This document shows positions 33,878 to 43,655 of a stretch of DNA of 64,000 nucleotides, in pieces (positions within the stretch are counted from its first letter, which is position 1; every line of letters begins with the position of its first letter). Source of the stretch: Acidovorax sp. 107 (GTDB lineage: Bacteria > Pseudomonadota > Gammaproteobacteria > Burkholderiales > Burkholderiaceae_C); assembly GCF_003058055.1 (NCBI RefSeq), contig NZ_QBTZ01000001.1:4544001-4608000 (forward strand), given 5' to 3'. The notes under the pieces were generated by a model. The model ran no database searches, was not told the origin of the DNA, and was given only the letters and a program-made list of their open reading frames with translations. A program made the position numbers and the translations under genes.

Positions 33878-34705
33878 ATGACTTTGGTAGCAATCATTTT
33901 GGCCACCCTGGCCGCTGGTATTGGCAGTGTGTGGCTGGCCGCCTTGCTCATGCGGCTGGGCCTGGGCGGGCGAGCCGATAGCGTAGGCCCGCAGCACCTG
34001 CTCAGCCTGGCGGCGGGCGCTTTGCTGGCCACGGCCTTCATGCACCTGCTGCCCGAGGCGTTCGAGAGCCAGGCGGGTGCGCACGACCTGTTTGCCACCT
34101 TGCTGGTGGGTGTGGTGTTTTTCTTTTTGCTGGACAAGGCCGAGCTGTGGCATCACGGGCACGAGCACAGCCACGCGGGGCCTGCCCCGCACAGCCACGC
34201 CCATCACGATCACGGCCATGACCACGGCCATGCGCACCACCACCACGGCACCCGCTCGGGCGGCTGGGCGGTGCTCACGGGCGACAGCGTGCATTGTTTT
34301 GGCGACGGCATCCTGATCGCCTCGGCCTTCATGGCCGACATCCGCCTGGGCGTGATCGCTGCCGTGTCGGTGCTGGCGCATGAGGTGCCGCACCACATGG
34401 GCGACCTGGTGGTGCTGCGTCAAACCAGCCCCAACCGCCGCATGGCGCTGGTGAAGGTGTCGCTGGCGGGTGCGGTGACGGCGCTGGGCGGCGTGGTGGG
34501 CTATTTTCTGGTGGGGCAGTTGCAGGACTTCTTGCCCTACTTTCTGGCCGTGGCGTCGAGCAGCTTTGTGTACGTGGCGCTGGCCGATTTGATTCCCCAA
34601 CTGCAAAAACGCCTGACAGCGCGCGAAACCGTGCTCCAGATTGCCTGGCTGATTGCGGGCATGGCGGTGGTCACGCTGGTGAGCGGGGCGGCGCACGCGC
34701 ACTGA
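33878..34705 (+). CDS. ZIP-family divalent metal transporter
   Basis: A 275-residue inner-membrane protein with about eight helices. The variable loop is extremely His-rich (roughly residues 88-125, HGHEHSHAG to HAHHHHG). The metal path motifs HCFGDGILIASAF (helix IV) and HEVPHHMGD (helix V) are conserved. ZIP proteins move Zn(II), Fe(II) or Mn(II) into the cytosol or between compartments. The ion here cannot be fixed. No Zur- or Fur-like site was recognised upstream, and an inverted-repeat element ends 27 bp before the start. The ArsA-type gene follows after 52 bp. Confidence 0.92.
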   Translation: MTLVAIILATLAAGIGSVWLAALLMRLGLGGRADSVGPQHLLSLAAGALLATAFMHLLPEAFESQAGAHDLFATLLVGVVFFFLLDKAELWHHGHEHSHAGPAPHSHAHHDHGHDHGHAHHHHGTRSGGWAVLTGDSVHCFGDGILIASAFMADIRLGVIAAVSVLAHEVPHHMGDLVVLRQTSPNRRMALVKVSLAGAVTALGGVVGYFLVGQLQDFLPYFLAVASSSFVYVALADLIPQLQKRLTARETVLQIAWLIAGMAVVTLVSGAAHAH

Positions 34706-34757
34706 TGCACTTGACCTGACTCAAGGCTGTGCCAGACGGCTATGCCATGCTGGGGGC

Positions 34758-36566
34758 ATGACCGCACTGCACGCCACCACCGTTTCCCTGGGCCTGCTCG
34801 CTCAGCCCACGCGCTTCCTGTTCTTTACCGGCAAGGGCGGGGTGGGCAAGACCTCGCTGTCCACCGCCGCGGCCATCGCCCTGGCGGATGCTGGCCGGCA
34901 GGTGCTGCTGGTCAGCACCGATGCGGCCTCCAATCTGGATGAAATGCTGGGCGTGCCGCTGTCCAACCAGCCAGTAGCTGTGCCGGGGGCGCCGGGGCTG
35001 TACATGCTCAACATCGACCCCGACACGGCCGCTGAGGCCTACCGACAGCGCGTGCTGGCACAGCTGGAGGCCACGGCCACCAGCGACGAGCGTGCCACCG
35101 TGCGCGAGCAGCTCTCGGGTGCCTGCACCACCGAGATTGCGGCGTTCGACGAATTTGCGGCATTGCTGGCCAGCGAGGGCGATGCGGCGGGCCACCGTTT
35201 CGACCATGTGGTGTTCGACACCGCGCCCACCGGCCACACGCTGCGCCTGCTGAGCCTACCCAAGGCCTGGACCGGGTTTCTGGCGGGCAACGACCGGGGG
35301 GCGTCGTGCCTGGGCCCGCACTCGGGGCTCAAGATGCAGGAGGCACGCTTCAACGCCGCTCTGACCGCGCTGAGCGACCCGGCCCTGACCACCGTGGTGC
35401 TGGTCACCCGCCCCGACCCCCGTCCGATGCAGGAGGCAGCCCGCACTGCGCGCGAGCTGCGCTCCCTGGGTCTGGCCAACCAACGCCTAGCCATCAACGG
35501 CGTGTTCCATGCCAACCAGCCGGGACAGGACGCGATTGCCGACGCCATTGAGGCGCTCGGCCGTGAGGCTGTGGACCAGATGCCGGATGCGCTTGCGCAG
35601 CTGCCGCGCGACGAGGTACCGCTGCGTCCCTTCGACACGGTGGGTTTGCCTGCGTTGCGGGCCTTGTTGGGTGGCGGCGACGTACCGAGGACCTTGCCCC
35701 CTGCGGCCGCTGGTGTCTCGCTAGAGGCCGAACCCCTGTCGTCCCTGGCCGACGCACTGGCCGCCAAGGGCCATGGCCTGATCATGGTGATGGGCAAGGG
35801 TGGGGTGGGCAAGACCACCATTGCCGCCGCGCTGGCCGTGGGCCTGGTACGCCGGGGGCACAGCGTGCACCTCACCACCACCGACCCGGCGGCCCATGTG
35901 CAAAGCCAGCTGGACGGCACCCTGCCAGGGCTGAAGGTGGGGCGCATCGACCCGCAGACTGAAACCCAGGCCTACATCGACAAGATCATGGCCACGCGGG
36001 GTAAGGTGCTGGACGACGCGGGCCGCGCCCTGCTGCTGGAAGACCTGCAGTCGCCCTGCACCGAAGAGGTGGCCGTGTTCCACGCCTTCAGCCGCGTGGT
36101 GAACGAGGCCCGTAGCGCCTTTGTGGTGCTGGATACGGCGCCCACCGGCCACAGCCTGCTGCTGATGGATGCCACCGGCGCCTACCACCGGCAGATGACG
36201 CAGCAGTACGAAGGCAGCGCGAACTCCAAACACATCATCACGCCGCTGATGCGCCTGCAGGACGCCGACATGACCCATGTGGTCATCGTCACGCTGCCTG
36301 AAGTCACGCCCGTGAGCCAGGCCGCCGCGCTGCAGGACGACCTGCGCCGCGCCCGCATCGAACCCTGGGCATGGGTCATCAACAAAAGCGTGGCGGCCAC
36401 CGGCACCAGCGACCCGCTGCTGCAGGCCCGGCTGGCGGGCGAGCAACAGCAGGCCGCACGCATTGCCAACGGCCTGGCGCAGCGCACCTACGTGCTGCCC
36501 TGGCTGGCGACACCGCCCGTCGGGGTGGAGGCGTTGGGGCGGCTGGTGGCCCCGCAACTCCCGTAG
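34758..36566 (+). CDS. arsA: ArsA-type ATPase (two tandem P-loop halves)
   Basis: A 602-residue cytosolic ATPase with duplicated halves. The deviant Walker A motifs are TGKGGVGKTSLS (about residue 25) and MGKGGVGKTTIA (about 347), and the signal-transduction motifs are DTAPTGHTLRLL and DTAPTGHSLLL. The three metalloid-binding cysteines of bacterial ArsA appear in context: SGACTTEIAAFDEF, GASCLGPHSG and SPCTEEVAVFHAF. ArsA energises the ArsB efflux pump for As(III)/Sb(III). No arsB, arsD, arsC or arsR lies nearby, and the neighbour is a ZIP transporter. The cysteines argue for metalloid handling over tail-anchored protein targeting. Confidence 0.9.
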   Translation: MTALHATTVSLGLLAQPTRFLFFTGKGGVGKTSLSTAAAIALADAGRQVLLVSTDAASNLDEMLGVPLSNQPVAVPGAPGLYMLNIDPDTAAEAYRQRVLAQLEATATSDERATVREQLSGACTTEIAAFDEFAALLASEGDAAGHRFDHVVFDTAPTGHTLRLLSLPKAWTGFLAGNDRGASCLGPHSGLKMQEARFNAALTALSDPALTTVVLVTRPDPRPMQEAARTARELRSLGLANQRLAINGVFHANQPGQDAIADAIEALGREAVDQMPDALAQLPRDEVPLRPFDTVGLPALRALLGGGDVPRTLPPAAAGVSLEAEPLSSLADALAAKGHGLIMVMGKGGVGKTTIAAALAVGLVRRGHSVHLTTTDPAAHVQSQLDGTLPGLKVGRIDPQTETQAYIDKIMATRGKVLDDAGRALLLEDLQSPCTEEVAVFHAFSRVVNEARSAFVVLDTAPTGHSLLLMDATGAYHRQMTQQYEGSANSKHIITPLMRLQDADMTHVVIVTLPEVTPVSQAAALQDDLRRARIEPWAWVINKSVAATGTSDPLLQARLAGEQQQAARIANGLAQRTYVLPWLATPPVGVEALGRLVAPQLP

Positions 36567-36577
36567 TGACAGGGAAT

Positions 36578-36640
36578 CCGCTATCTTATTGATAGCTTCG
36601 CAGGTATATGGAATTGGCGCTAGCGGCCCAAATGACCAAA
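36578..36640 (+). repeat. Dispersed repeat copy after arsA
   Basis: An intergenic copy with CCGCTATCTTATTGATAGCTTCG, GGTATATGG, GGCGCTAGCGGCCCAAATGACC. It aligns with the uvrD and pbpC copies at GCTA, ATAGCT, GTATATG, GCGCTAGC/CTAGCGC and CCAA. Of the three forward frames only the one starting GCT ATC is open. Confidence 0.75.
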
Positions 36641-36692
36641 AAAATCCCCTAGAGACCTTCAAGGGCCTGTGAGAGCCTGCGGGGACCTGTTA

Positions 36693-37442
36693 TTAACGCG
36701 CCAGTTCCTCGCGCACGGCCGCCACCTGCCGCCGCGACACCGCCAGCAGTTCGGTCGATCCTTGCAGCCGCACGGCCCAGCCTTCGCCCTCCTCGGGGTC
36801 GTAGTGCTTTTCCAGCGCGCGCACGGCGCGGCGTGCGACGAGTGCATTGCGGTGGATGCGCAGAAAACGCGGCGCAAACTTGGTTTCCAGCTCGCTGAGC
36901 GAGCCGTCCATGATGTAGCTGCGCGTGGTGGTGCGCACGGTCACGTACTTCTGCTCGGCCTTGAAGTACAGCACCTCGGTCAGGGGCAGGCGTTCGGTGC
37001 GGCCCCGGTCCTGGATCAGCAGGGTCTCGCCCTCGGGCAGTCCGGGCGCGACGCTGAGCGCGGCGGGGCGGCTGGTGCGCTGCACCTTGGCCAGGGCCTG
37101 TTGCAGGCGCTCGCGGCGCACGGGCTTTGTGAGGTAGTCCACGGCGTCCAGCTCGAACGCGCTCACGGCGTGGTCCGCATGGGCCGTCACAAACACCACG
37201 GCCGGGGGCTGGGGCAGGGCCTGCAGTGCGTGGGCCAGCGCCAGACCATCCTGCCCCGGCATGTGGATATCCAGCAGCACCAGGTCAAACGCGCGGCCGC
37301 CCGTGGGGCTCAGCAGTGCCATGGTCTCGGCGGCGTTGGAGGCCTCGGCCACGGTGCAGCGCTGGATGTCCGAGCAGTCGGACAGCAGGGTGCGCAAGCG
37401 GCTGCGCGCCAGGGCTTCGTCGTCAACGATCAGGATGTTCAT
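36693..37442 (-). CDS. algR: LytTR-type response regulator (AlgR-like)
   Basis: A 249-residue DNA-binding regulator. The receiver domain (about 1-125) begins [16 protein letters not shown] and has the phosphoacceptor aspartate in LVLLDIHMPGQDG and a Lys in LTKPVRRERL. The C-terminal LytTR domain (about 145-249) contains YFKAEQKYVTVRT and RFLRIHRNALVA. Position next to a LytS-like kinase and divergent argH matches the algR-fimS/algZ-argH locus of pseudomonads. In those, AlgR controls exopolysaccharide, pili and virulence genes. The start overlaps the kinase stop by 20 nt. Confidence 0.88.
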   Translation of the reverse strand: MNILIVDDEALARSRLRTLLSDCSDIQRCTVAEASNAAETMALLSPTGGRAFDLVLLDIHMPGQDGLALAHALQALPQPPAVVFVTAHADHAVSAFELDAVDYLTKPVRRERLQQALAKVQRTSRPAALSVAPGLPEGETLLIQDRGRTERLPLTEVLYFKAEQKYVTVRTTTRSYIMDGSLSELETKFAPRFLRIHRNALVARRAVRALEKHYDPEEGEGWAVRLQGSTELLAVSRRQVAAVREELAR

Positions 37443-38673
37443 GGGGTTTGGAGGGGGTAGGTGCGGTGGGCGCGACCACGCCACGGCGGGAGTTGCCCCG
37501 CAGGTCGCCACGTCCGCGTGGGGCGGTGCGCTGGCGGGACGCAGGGGTAGGGTCGGCAGCGGGCAGGGTGATGCGCACCTGATACAGCCCGTCCTGCACG
37601 CCGGCGGTGAATTCGCCCTGCACGTCGTGCAGCAAGGCCAGCCGCGCACGCACGTTGGCCAGTGCGATGCCATGGCCCCGGGTGCTGGGCTCGTCGTGCT
37701 TGCCCGCTCGGCTCTCTTTGGGGGGCAGGGTATTGGTGATGCGCACGACCACGCGGTTGCCGCGCAGCTCGGTCAGCACGCGCAGCTTGCCGCCCCGGGC
37801 GCTGGGCTCGACGCCATGTTTGACAGCGTTTTCCACCAGCGGCTGCAGCAGCAACGGGGGCAGGCGCGCGCTGTCGGTGCGCGGGTCCAGGTTCCATTGC
37901 ACTTGCAGGCGCGTTCCAAAGCGCACCTGCTCGATGCCCAGGTAGCGCCGCGCCAGCGTGATCTCCTCGGCCAGCGTGGTGGATTCGCCCTGCTCGACGA
38001 GGGCCACGCGGAACAGGTCCGACAAGTCTTCGAGCAGCGACTCGGCCTTGGCGGGCTCCTCACGCACCAGCGCAATGGCGCTGTTGAGCGTGTTGAACAA
38101 GAAATGCGGGCGGATGCGCGACTGCAGCTCTGACAGGCGCGCTGTGGTGGCGGCCGGGGTGCGCCCCCGGGCACGCAGCACCAGCGCGGCCACCAGCATG
38201 GCCGCCAGCAACGCGCCCGTGGCGGCGCTGGCCAGCCAAGGGGGCGATGCCGACAAGCCCACCAGCGCCAGCATGGCGCAGGCATAGACCCCGGCCACGG
38301 CGCCCAGCAGCACCCCGGCGGCATATTGCTGAGCGGTGGACAGGCGCTGCAGCAGCGTCTTGAGGCTGCACGCCGTGATCAGCCACACCAGCGTGGCCGG
38401 TAGCGCACCGCCCGTCAGCAGCGCCAGGCTACTCAGCCATTCGACGGGGGTGCTGACGCCATACATGGCGCCCACGCCGACCACCACCTCCACAAACAGC
38501 ACGGCCCGCAGCACCACACCCACCTGGCAGGCATCGAACACCAGGGCCCGCCCACGTGGCGGCTGCCCGCCCGGCCCGGCTCCAGCGGCTGCCCGCACGC
38601 TGCGCGCCGGCCTGTCTGGCAGGGCGGAATCCGGTGGCGGGGGCGGGGTCGATAAAATTTGCGTATCTTGCAT
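37423..38673 (-). CDS. algZ: LytS/AlgZ-like sensor histidine kinase
   Basis: A 416-residue membrane kinase of the His_kinase (pfam06580) type. There is a Pro-rich N terminus, about four membrane helices (residues 50-165), then the phospho-histidine motif [18 protein letters not shown]. The ATPase domain has [16 protein letters not shown] and [16 protein letters not shown]. The start at MQDTQILS is chosen because further upstream codons would overlap argH. It is co-transcribed with, and overlaps, the response regulator. Its signal is unknown. Confidence 0.87.
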   Translation of the reverse strand: MQDTQILSTPPPPPDSALPDRPARSVRAAAGAGPGGQPPRGRALVFDACQVGVVLRAVLFVEVVVGVGAMYGVSTPVEWLSSLALLTGGALPATLVWLITACSLKTLLQRLSTAQQYAAGVLLGAVAGVYACAMLALVGLSASPPWLASAATGALLAAMLVAALVLRARGRTPAATTARLSELQSRIRPHFLFNTLNSAIALVREEPAKAESLLEDLSDLFRVALVEQGESTTLAEEITLARRYLGIEQVRFGTRLQVQWNLDPRTDSARLPPLLLQPLVENAVKHGVEPSARGGKLRVLTELRGNRVVVRITNTLPPKESRAGKHDEPSTRGHGIALANVRARLALLHDVQGEFTAGVQDGLYQVRITLPAADPTPASRQRTAPRGRGDLRGNSRRGVVAPTAPTPSKPHEHPDR

Positions 38674-38725
38674 TGCGGCATCCGGACAATCCGGGTGTCT
38701 GAACCACCGGATTATTGCCCTCCTT

Positions 38726-40213
38726 ATGTCCAATTCCCAAGCCATTGGCTCGGCCGCTGCGCCATCCCACAACCAGCTCGACACCAAGGCCCAGGCCTGG
38801 TCAGCCCTGTTCTCCGAGCCTATGAGCGATCTGGTCAAGCGCTACACCTCCAGCGTGTTCTTCGACAAGCGCCTGTGGCAGGCCGACATTGCAGGCAGCC
38901 TGGCGCACGCCGAGATGCTGGCCGCGCAGGGCATCATCTCTGCCTCCGACCACGCCTCCATCCAGCGCGGCATGGCGCAGATCAGCTCCGAGATCGAGTC
39001 CGGCGCCTTCGAATGGAAGCTGGACCTGGAAGACGTGCACCTCAACATCGAAGCCCGCCTGACCCAGCTGGTGGGCGATGCCGGCAAGCGCCTGCACACT
39101 GGCCGCAGCCGCAACGACCAGGTGGCCACCGACGTGCGCCTGTGGCTGCGCGGTGAGATCGACCTGATTGGCGACCTGCTGAAGGAACTGCAGGTGTCGC
39201 TGGTGGACGTGGCTGAGCAGAACGTCGAAGTGATCCTGCCCGGCTTCACCCACCTGCAGGTAGCGCAGCCTGTGAGCTTTGGCCACCACATGCTGGCCTA
39301 CGTGGAAATGTTCAAGCGCGACGCCGAGCGCATGGCCGACGTGCGCCGCCGCACCAATGTGCTGCCGCTGGGCAGCGCAGCCCTGGCCGGCACCACCTAC
39401 CCGCTGGACCGCGAACGCGTCGCAAAGACGCTGGGCATGGTGGATGCGAACGGGGCCCCCGTGGTCTGCCAGAACAGCCTCGACGCCGTGAGCGACCGTG
39501 ACTTCGCCATCGAATTCACCGCCGCCGCCAGCCTGTGCATGGTGCATGTGAGCCGCCTGTCCGAAGAACTCATCATCTGGATGAGCCAGAACTTCGGCTT
39601 CATCAAGATCGCCGACCGCTTCACCACGGGCTCGTCGATCATGCCGCAGAAGAAGAACCCCGATGTGCCCGAACTCGCCCGTGGCAAGACCGGCCGCGTG
39701 GTCGGCCACCTGATGGGCCTGATCACCCTGATGAAGGGCCAGCCCCTGGCCTACAACAAGGACAACCAGGAAGACAAAGAGCCGCTGTTTGACACGGTGG
39801 ACACGCTCAAAGACACGCTGCGCATCTTTGCCGAAATGGTCGGTGGCCAGCTGAACCCTGCCACGGGCAAGAAAGAGGGCGGCATCACCGTCAACGCCCA
39901 GGCCATGGAGCAGGCCGCGCTCAAGGGCTACGCCACAGCCACTGACCTGGCCGACTACCTGGTCAAAAAGGGCCTGCCCTTCCGCGACGCGCACGAAACC
40001 GTGGCCCACGCCGTCAAGGCGGCCACCACCCATGCGTGTGACCTGTCAGAGCTGCCCCTGACCGTGTTGCAGGGCTTTCACCCGCAGATCGAGAAGGACG
40101 TGTACGAATGCCTGAGCCTGCGCGGCTCGCTCAATGCCCGCAACACGCTGGGTGGTACGGCCCCGGCCCAGGTGCGCGCCCAGCTGGCCCGCCACCGCGC
40201 CCGCCTGGCCTGA
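38726..40213 (+). CDS. argH: Argininosuccinate lyase
   Basis: A 495-residue enzyme of the fumarase/aspartase superfamily that splits argininosuccinate into arginine and fumarate, the last step of arginine synthesis. The signature [20 protein letters not shown] carries the catalytic serine loop, and [16 protein letters not shown] and [17 protein letters not shown] are also present. It is slightly longer than usual because of a 20-residue N-terminal extension. It is divergent from the algZ-like gene with only 52 bp between starts, so their promoters overlap. Confidence 0.97.
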   Translation: MSNSQAIGSAAAPSHNQLDTKAQAWSALFSEPMSDLVKRYTSSVFFDKRLWQADIAGSLAHAEMLAAQGIISASDHASIQRGMAQISSEIESGAFEWKLDLEDVHLNIEARLTQLVGDAGKRLHTGRSRNDQVATDVRLWLRGEIDLIGDLLKELQVSLVDVAEQNVEVILPGFTHLQVAQPVSFGHHMLAYVEMFKRDAERMADVRRRTNVLPLGSAALAGTTYPLDRERVAKTLGMVDANGAPVVCQNSLDAVSDRDFAIEFTAAASLCMVHVSRLSEELIIWMSQNFGFIKIADRFTTGSSIMPQKKNPDVPELARGKTGRVVGHLMGLITLMKGQPLAYNKDNQEDKEPLFDTVDTLKDTLRIFAEMVGGQLNPATGKKEGGITVNAQAMEQAALKGYATATDLADYLVKKGLPFRDAHETVAHAVKAATTHACDLSELPLTVLQGFHPQIEKDVYECLSLRGSLNARNTLGGTAPAQVRAQLARHRARLA

Positions 40214-40254
40214 TCCTTGCACCGCCGCTTGACCTTCTACCCTGGAGCTTTTTC

Positions 40255-41244
40255 ATGACAACTTCTCGCCGCAGCCTGCTGTCCCGCCTTGTGCGCACCA
40301 GTGCTTTTGTGGGGGCCGCACTGGCCGTGGGCCTGGCGTCTGCCCAGCAGGCCAAGCCCATCCGCCTGCTTGTGGGTTTTCCGCCCGGCGGTGGCACGGA
40401 CGCCATTGCGCGCACCTTGTCCGAGAAGCTCAAGGACGAGCTGGGTCAGCCCGTGGTGGTCGAAAACCGCCCGGGCGCGGGCGGCCAGATTGCCGCGCAG
40501 GCCCTCAAGGCCTCGGCGCCCGACGGCACCACGCTGTTCCTCACGCATGACCACACCATCTCCATCCTGCCCCAGGTGGTGAAGAACCCGGGCTACGAAC
40601 CTGCGCGCGACTTTGTGGCGGTGGGCGGTTTTGCTACCTTCGTGAACGCGTTTGCGGTGTCGGGCGGCACGCCGGCCAAGTCGTTCACCGAGTACGTGGG
40701 TTGGGTCAAGGCCTCGGGCGGCGGCAAGGGGGCCGTGGGCATTCCCGCCCCGGCGTCCACGCCGGAGTTCCTGGTCAAGCTGATCGGGCAGAAGTACCAG
40801 CTGGACCTGGTGTCTGCACCCTACCGGGGCAGCGCCCCCATGATGGCCGACATGCTGGGCAACCAGATCAGCGCGGGCGTGGCCTCGGTGCAAGACTTCA
40901 TGGAGAACCACAAGGCCGGCAAGGTGCGCGTGGTGGGCGTGCTGGGCACCAAGCGCCAGGCCTCCATGCCCGACGTGCCCACGTTCGACGAGATGGGCCT
41001 CAAGGGCTTTGAAGACCTGCCGTACTACGGCATCTACGCCCCCACCGGCACGCCGCAAAAGTTCATCACCGACTTCTCGAATGCGCTGGCCAAGGTCGTG
41101 GCCCAGCCCGATGTGCGCGAACACCTCACCGCCATGGGCCTGACGGTGGGCTACATGTCGCCCCAGCAGCTGGCTGCGCGCGAGAAGGCCTACACCGAAG
41201 CCTGGACGCGCATCATCAAGACCAGCGGGTTTGTGGCGCAATAA
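40255..41244 (+). CDS. Tripartite tricarboxylate transporter binding protein (Bug family, TctC-like)
   Basis: A 329-residue periplasmic binding protein with signal MTTSRRSLLSRLVRTSAFVGAA to ASA. The Bug-family pattern IRLLVGFPPGGGTDAIAR and PVVVENRPGAGGQIAAQAL is present. Bug proteins are expanded in betaproteobacteria and bind carboxylates, nicotinate or amino acids. Membrane partners (TctA/TctB) are usually encoded elsewhere, as here. Ligand unknown. CTGGAGC precedes the ATG. It lies 41 bp after argH, so readthrough is possible. Confidence 0.92.
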   Translation: MTTSRRSLLSRLVRTSAFVGAALAVGLASAQQAKPIRLLVGFPPGGGTDAIARTLSEKLKDELGQPVVVENRPGAGGQIAAQALKASAPDGTTLFLTHDHTISILPQVVKNPGYEPARDFVAVGGFATFVNAFAVSGGTPAKSFTEYVGWVKASGGGKGAVGIPAPASTPEFLVKLIGQKYQLDLVSAPYRGSAPMMADMLGNQISAGVASVQDFMENHKAGKVRVVGVLGTKRQASMPDVPTFDEMGLKGFEDLPYYGIYAPTGTPQKFITDFSNALAKVVAQPDVREHLTAMGLTVGYMSPQQLAAREKAYTEAWTRIIKTSGFVAQ

Positions 41245-41427
41245 GGGCCGTCAAACGGGCGGCTGGTCATACACCTGACCCCGCCCGGATTTGCAGCGCC
41301 GGGGGCGGCAGGAAGCCATCTCACCGACCGGCCTGGATGCCATCCAAGCGGCCAGCGACTGCGCATTCTTCACTGGCTGGGCTGCACAGGCCGTGGCACC
41401 ATCCGGCACCTTCCCCGGACCTCATTC

Positions 41428-42885
41428 ATGCCCACCAGCCGCCTTCCTTCGAACTGGATCCATCACCGGTACCTGCCCCTCGCGGTGGGTGTGTGCAGCA
41501 GCACACTGGCCGCCTTGCTGGCCTGGGTGGTCATCGACATCTCTCACACCAAGGCGCGCACCGAGATTGCTGCGCAGGCGCAAAGCCATCTGCTGCAGAT
41601 TCGTGATCGCCTGGACCGGCAATTGCAGAGCACGCTGTCGGTGCCCGAAACGGTGTCGGCCTTCATCGCCGCACAAGGCAGCATGTCGCCCGACATCTTT
41701 GCCACCGTGGTGGGCCGCCTGCTGGAGCACCAGCGCAACATCCGCAACCTGGCCCTGGCGCCCGACAACGTCATCAGCGACGTGTACCCGCGCGTGGGCA
41801 ATGAGCGGGCGATTGGCCTGCGGTACCTGGACAACCCGCAGCAGCGTGGCGCGGTGGAGCGCGCCATCCAGACCCGCCGCACGGTCGTTGCGGGCCCCAT
41901 TCCGCTGGTGCAAGGGGGGCTCGGCATCATCAGCCGCACGCCGGTGTTTCTGGCGCATCCGCCGGGGCGTGCACCGGTGGGCGGGCCCCGTTACTGGGGC
42001 ATCGTGTCGCTCACCGTCAATGCCGACACCCTGTTCGCCGATGTGGGCCTGAACTCTGACCAGATGGGCTTTCAGGTGGCGGCACGCGGCCTGGACGCGA
42101 TGGGCGCGCAGGGCGCTGTGTTCATCGGTCGATCCCAGTTGTTCGACGAGGAGCCCGCCACGCTCGATGTGCCTTTGCCGGGGGGCGGCAGCTGGATTCT
42201 GGGCGCGGTCCCTACCGGTGGCTGGGGGGCGGCAGGCCGCGCACCCGTGCTGGTGGTGATGCTGGCCTATGCGTTTGCGCTGGTGCTGGGTCTGTTGAGC
42301 GCGCGGCTGGTGCGCGCCCACCAGCAGGTGCTGGCCCTGGCCAGCCATGACCGCCTGACAGGCTTGCCCAACCGGCGCCTGTTTGAAGACCGCTTGTCGC
42401 AGGCGGTGCTGACGGCCTACCGCGACCACCGTGCTGGCGCATTGCTGCTGGTGGATCTGGATGGCTTCAAGGCCGTGAACGACAGCCTGGGGCACGGCAG
42501 TGGGGACCAGGTGCTGGTGCGTGTGGCGCAGCGTCTGGCCGGACTGGCGCGCGCCAATGACACTGCCGCCCGCCTGGGCGGCGACGAATTTGCCCTGGTG
42601 CTGAACGCCGTGGCGTCCCCCGAGGCTGCCATGGAAATGGCCCAGAAGGTATTGGCAGCGCTGGTGGCACCCATCGGACTGGACAGTGGCCAACACGTGC
42701 TGACCGGCGCGAGCGTCGGGGTGGCTTTGTTCCAGGGCCCTGCGGTGGAGTCCATGCCGGCGCTCATGGACCGGGCGGACCGGGCGCTGTACACCAGCAA
42801 GCGCAGCGGCAAAGGGCTGGCGATACTGGCCGAAGCCCCCGGAGCTGCAGAGCCGCCGCAGGAGACCTCAGCGCCATCGGCGTGA
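41428..42885 (+). CDS. CHASE-domain diguanylate cyclase
   Basis: A 485-residue membrane protein. Helix 1 (about 15-38) is followed by a periplasmic CHASE-type sensor domain (VPETVSAFIAAQ, VGNERAIGLRYLDNPQQR, RTVVAGPIPLVQGGLGI). Helix 2 is at about 272-292, and the C-terminal GGDEF domain carries LGGDEFALVLN with a complete inhibitory site RAND five residues before. It should synthesise c-di-GMP under feedback control. No EAL domain. The ligand of the CHASE domain is unknown. The repeat-derived hairpin at 42910 lies just after the stop. Confidence 0.9.
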   Translation: MPTSRLPSNWIHHRYLPLAVGVCSSTLAALLAWVVIDISHTKARTEIAAQAQSHLLQIRDRLDRQLQSTLSVPETVSAFIAAQGSMSPDIFATVVGRLLEHQRNIRNLALAPDNVISDVYPRVGNERAIGLRYLDNPQQRGAVERAIQTRRTVVAGPIPLVQGGLGIISRTPVFLAHPPGRAPVGGPRYWGIVSLTVNADTLFADVGLNSDQMGFQVAARGLDAMGAQGAVFIGRSQLFDEEPATLDVPLPGGGSWILGAVPTGGWGAAGRAPVLVVMLAYAFALVLGLLSARLVRAHQQVLALASHDRLTGLPNRRLFEDRLSQAVLTAYRDHRAGALLLVDLDGFKAVNDSLGHGSGDQVLVRVAQRLAGLARANDTAARLGGDEFALVLNAVASPEAAMEMAQKVLAALVAPIGLDSGQHVLTGASVGVALFQGPAVESMPALMDRADRALYTSKRSGKGLAILAEAPGAAEPPQETSAPSA

Positions 42886-42909
42886 GAGGCGGTTTTCGCA
42901 AGTATCAAA

Positions 42910-42960
42910 TAAAAATAGCTGCAAGCGCTAGTCCATCAAGCGTTTGCAGCTATATTTTTA
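42910..42960. repeat. Palindromic repeat acting as a bidirectional terminator
   Basis: AAAAATAGCTGCAAGCGCT pairs with AGCGTTTGCAGCTATATTTTT across a short AGTCCATCA loop, giving a long hairpin with A-run and T-run ends. It lies between the convergent CHASE-GGDEF and ferritin-like genes, so it can end both transcripts. The TAGCTGC...GCGCTA arms resemble the dispersed repeat family of this window. Confidence 0.7.
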
Positions 42961-43004
42961 GGAGCGTAGGCTGTCGTGGGGCTGCCGTTCAGCCCGCAGC
43001 CCGG

Positions 43005-43613
43005 TCACAGCATGGCCGTGCGCTGCTGCTCCGCGCGCGATGCGCCAATGGCGGTCTCCACCTTTTTGACCTCTTCGGGCGGCGGCAGCACGGCAGGCAT
43101 GCCCAGGGCCTGAATGGCCAGCTCGCGGCACCAGCCCTTGGTGTGGTACAGGTGGTGGTCCTCGTCTTTTTCCACGGCCTTGTGCGCCACTTTGAGGGTG
43201 TGGCCCACATCGCCCGTGGCCACCTTGGCCACCTGGCCCAGCAGCTCCCAGTTGGCATGGTCCTTGGTTTCGGCATGCACCACACATTCGCAGGCCACCA
43301 GCTGTGCGGCGTCTGGCGTGCCCGACTTTTTGGCCAGCTGCATCGCCTGGACCAGGGACGTGCCAATGTGCTTGACCACGGCCCGTGTGGGCGACTGCGC
43401 ATCGGGGTCCAGGCCCAGGGCATCGCAGAAGCCGCGCACCACGTTCTGGTGCGCCAGCGTTTCTTCCAGATAGCCTTCCCATTCCTTCTTCAGGTCGGGG
43501 TTGATGACGCAGGTGAGGGCGGTGCGGTACACCTGTTCGCCGCCGAGTTCGGTCTCCATCATCTGCAGGACGAGGTCGTCGAGTTGATGGCTGTCGTAGT
43601 GGCTTTTGGGCAT
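43005..43613 (-). CDS. Ferritin-like helical protein, partner of catalase
   Basis: A 202-residue, largely helical, cytosolic protein with regularly placed Glu/His residues (LVLQMMETELGGEQVYRTAL, WEGYLEETLAHQNVV, ACECVVHAETKDHANWELL). This suggests a ferritin-like four-helix bundle with a metal site. I do not recognise a named family with certainty. AAGGAG lies 5 nt before the ATG at 43613, which decides this start. It follows the catalase gene by 42 bp on the same strand, so a joint role in peroxide or iron handling is likely. Confidence 0.7.
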   Translation of the reverse strand: MPKSHYDSHQLDDLVLQMMETELGGEQVYRTALTCVINPDLKKEWEGYLEETLAHQNVVRGFCDALGLDPDAQSPTRAVVKHIGTSLVQAMQLAKKSGTPDAAQLVACECVVHAETKDHANWELLGQVAKVATGDVGHTLKVAHKAVEKDEDHHLYHTKGWCRELAIQALGMPAVLPPPEEVKKVETAIGASRAEQQRTAML

Positions 43614-43655
43614 GGTGACTCCTTGGGGGTGGGTGAACAAAAGGGGGCGATGCGG

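Noticed and set aside
34110..34260. CAC/CAT-rich tract in the ZIP gene as a nucleotide repeat
   Set aside because: It simply encodes the His-rich metal-binding loop common in ZIP transporters.
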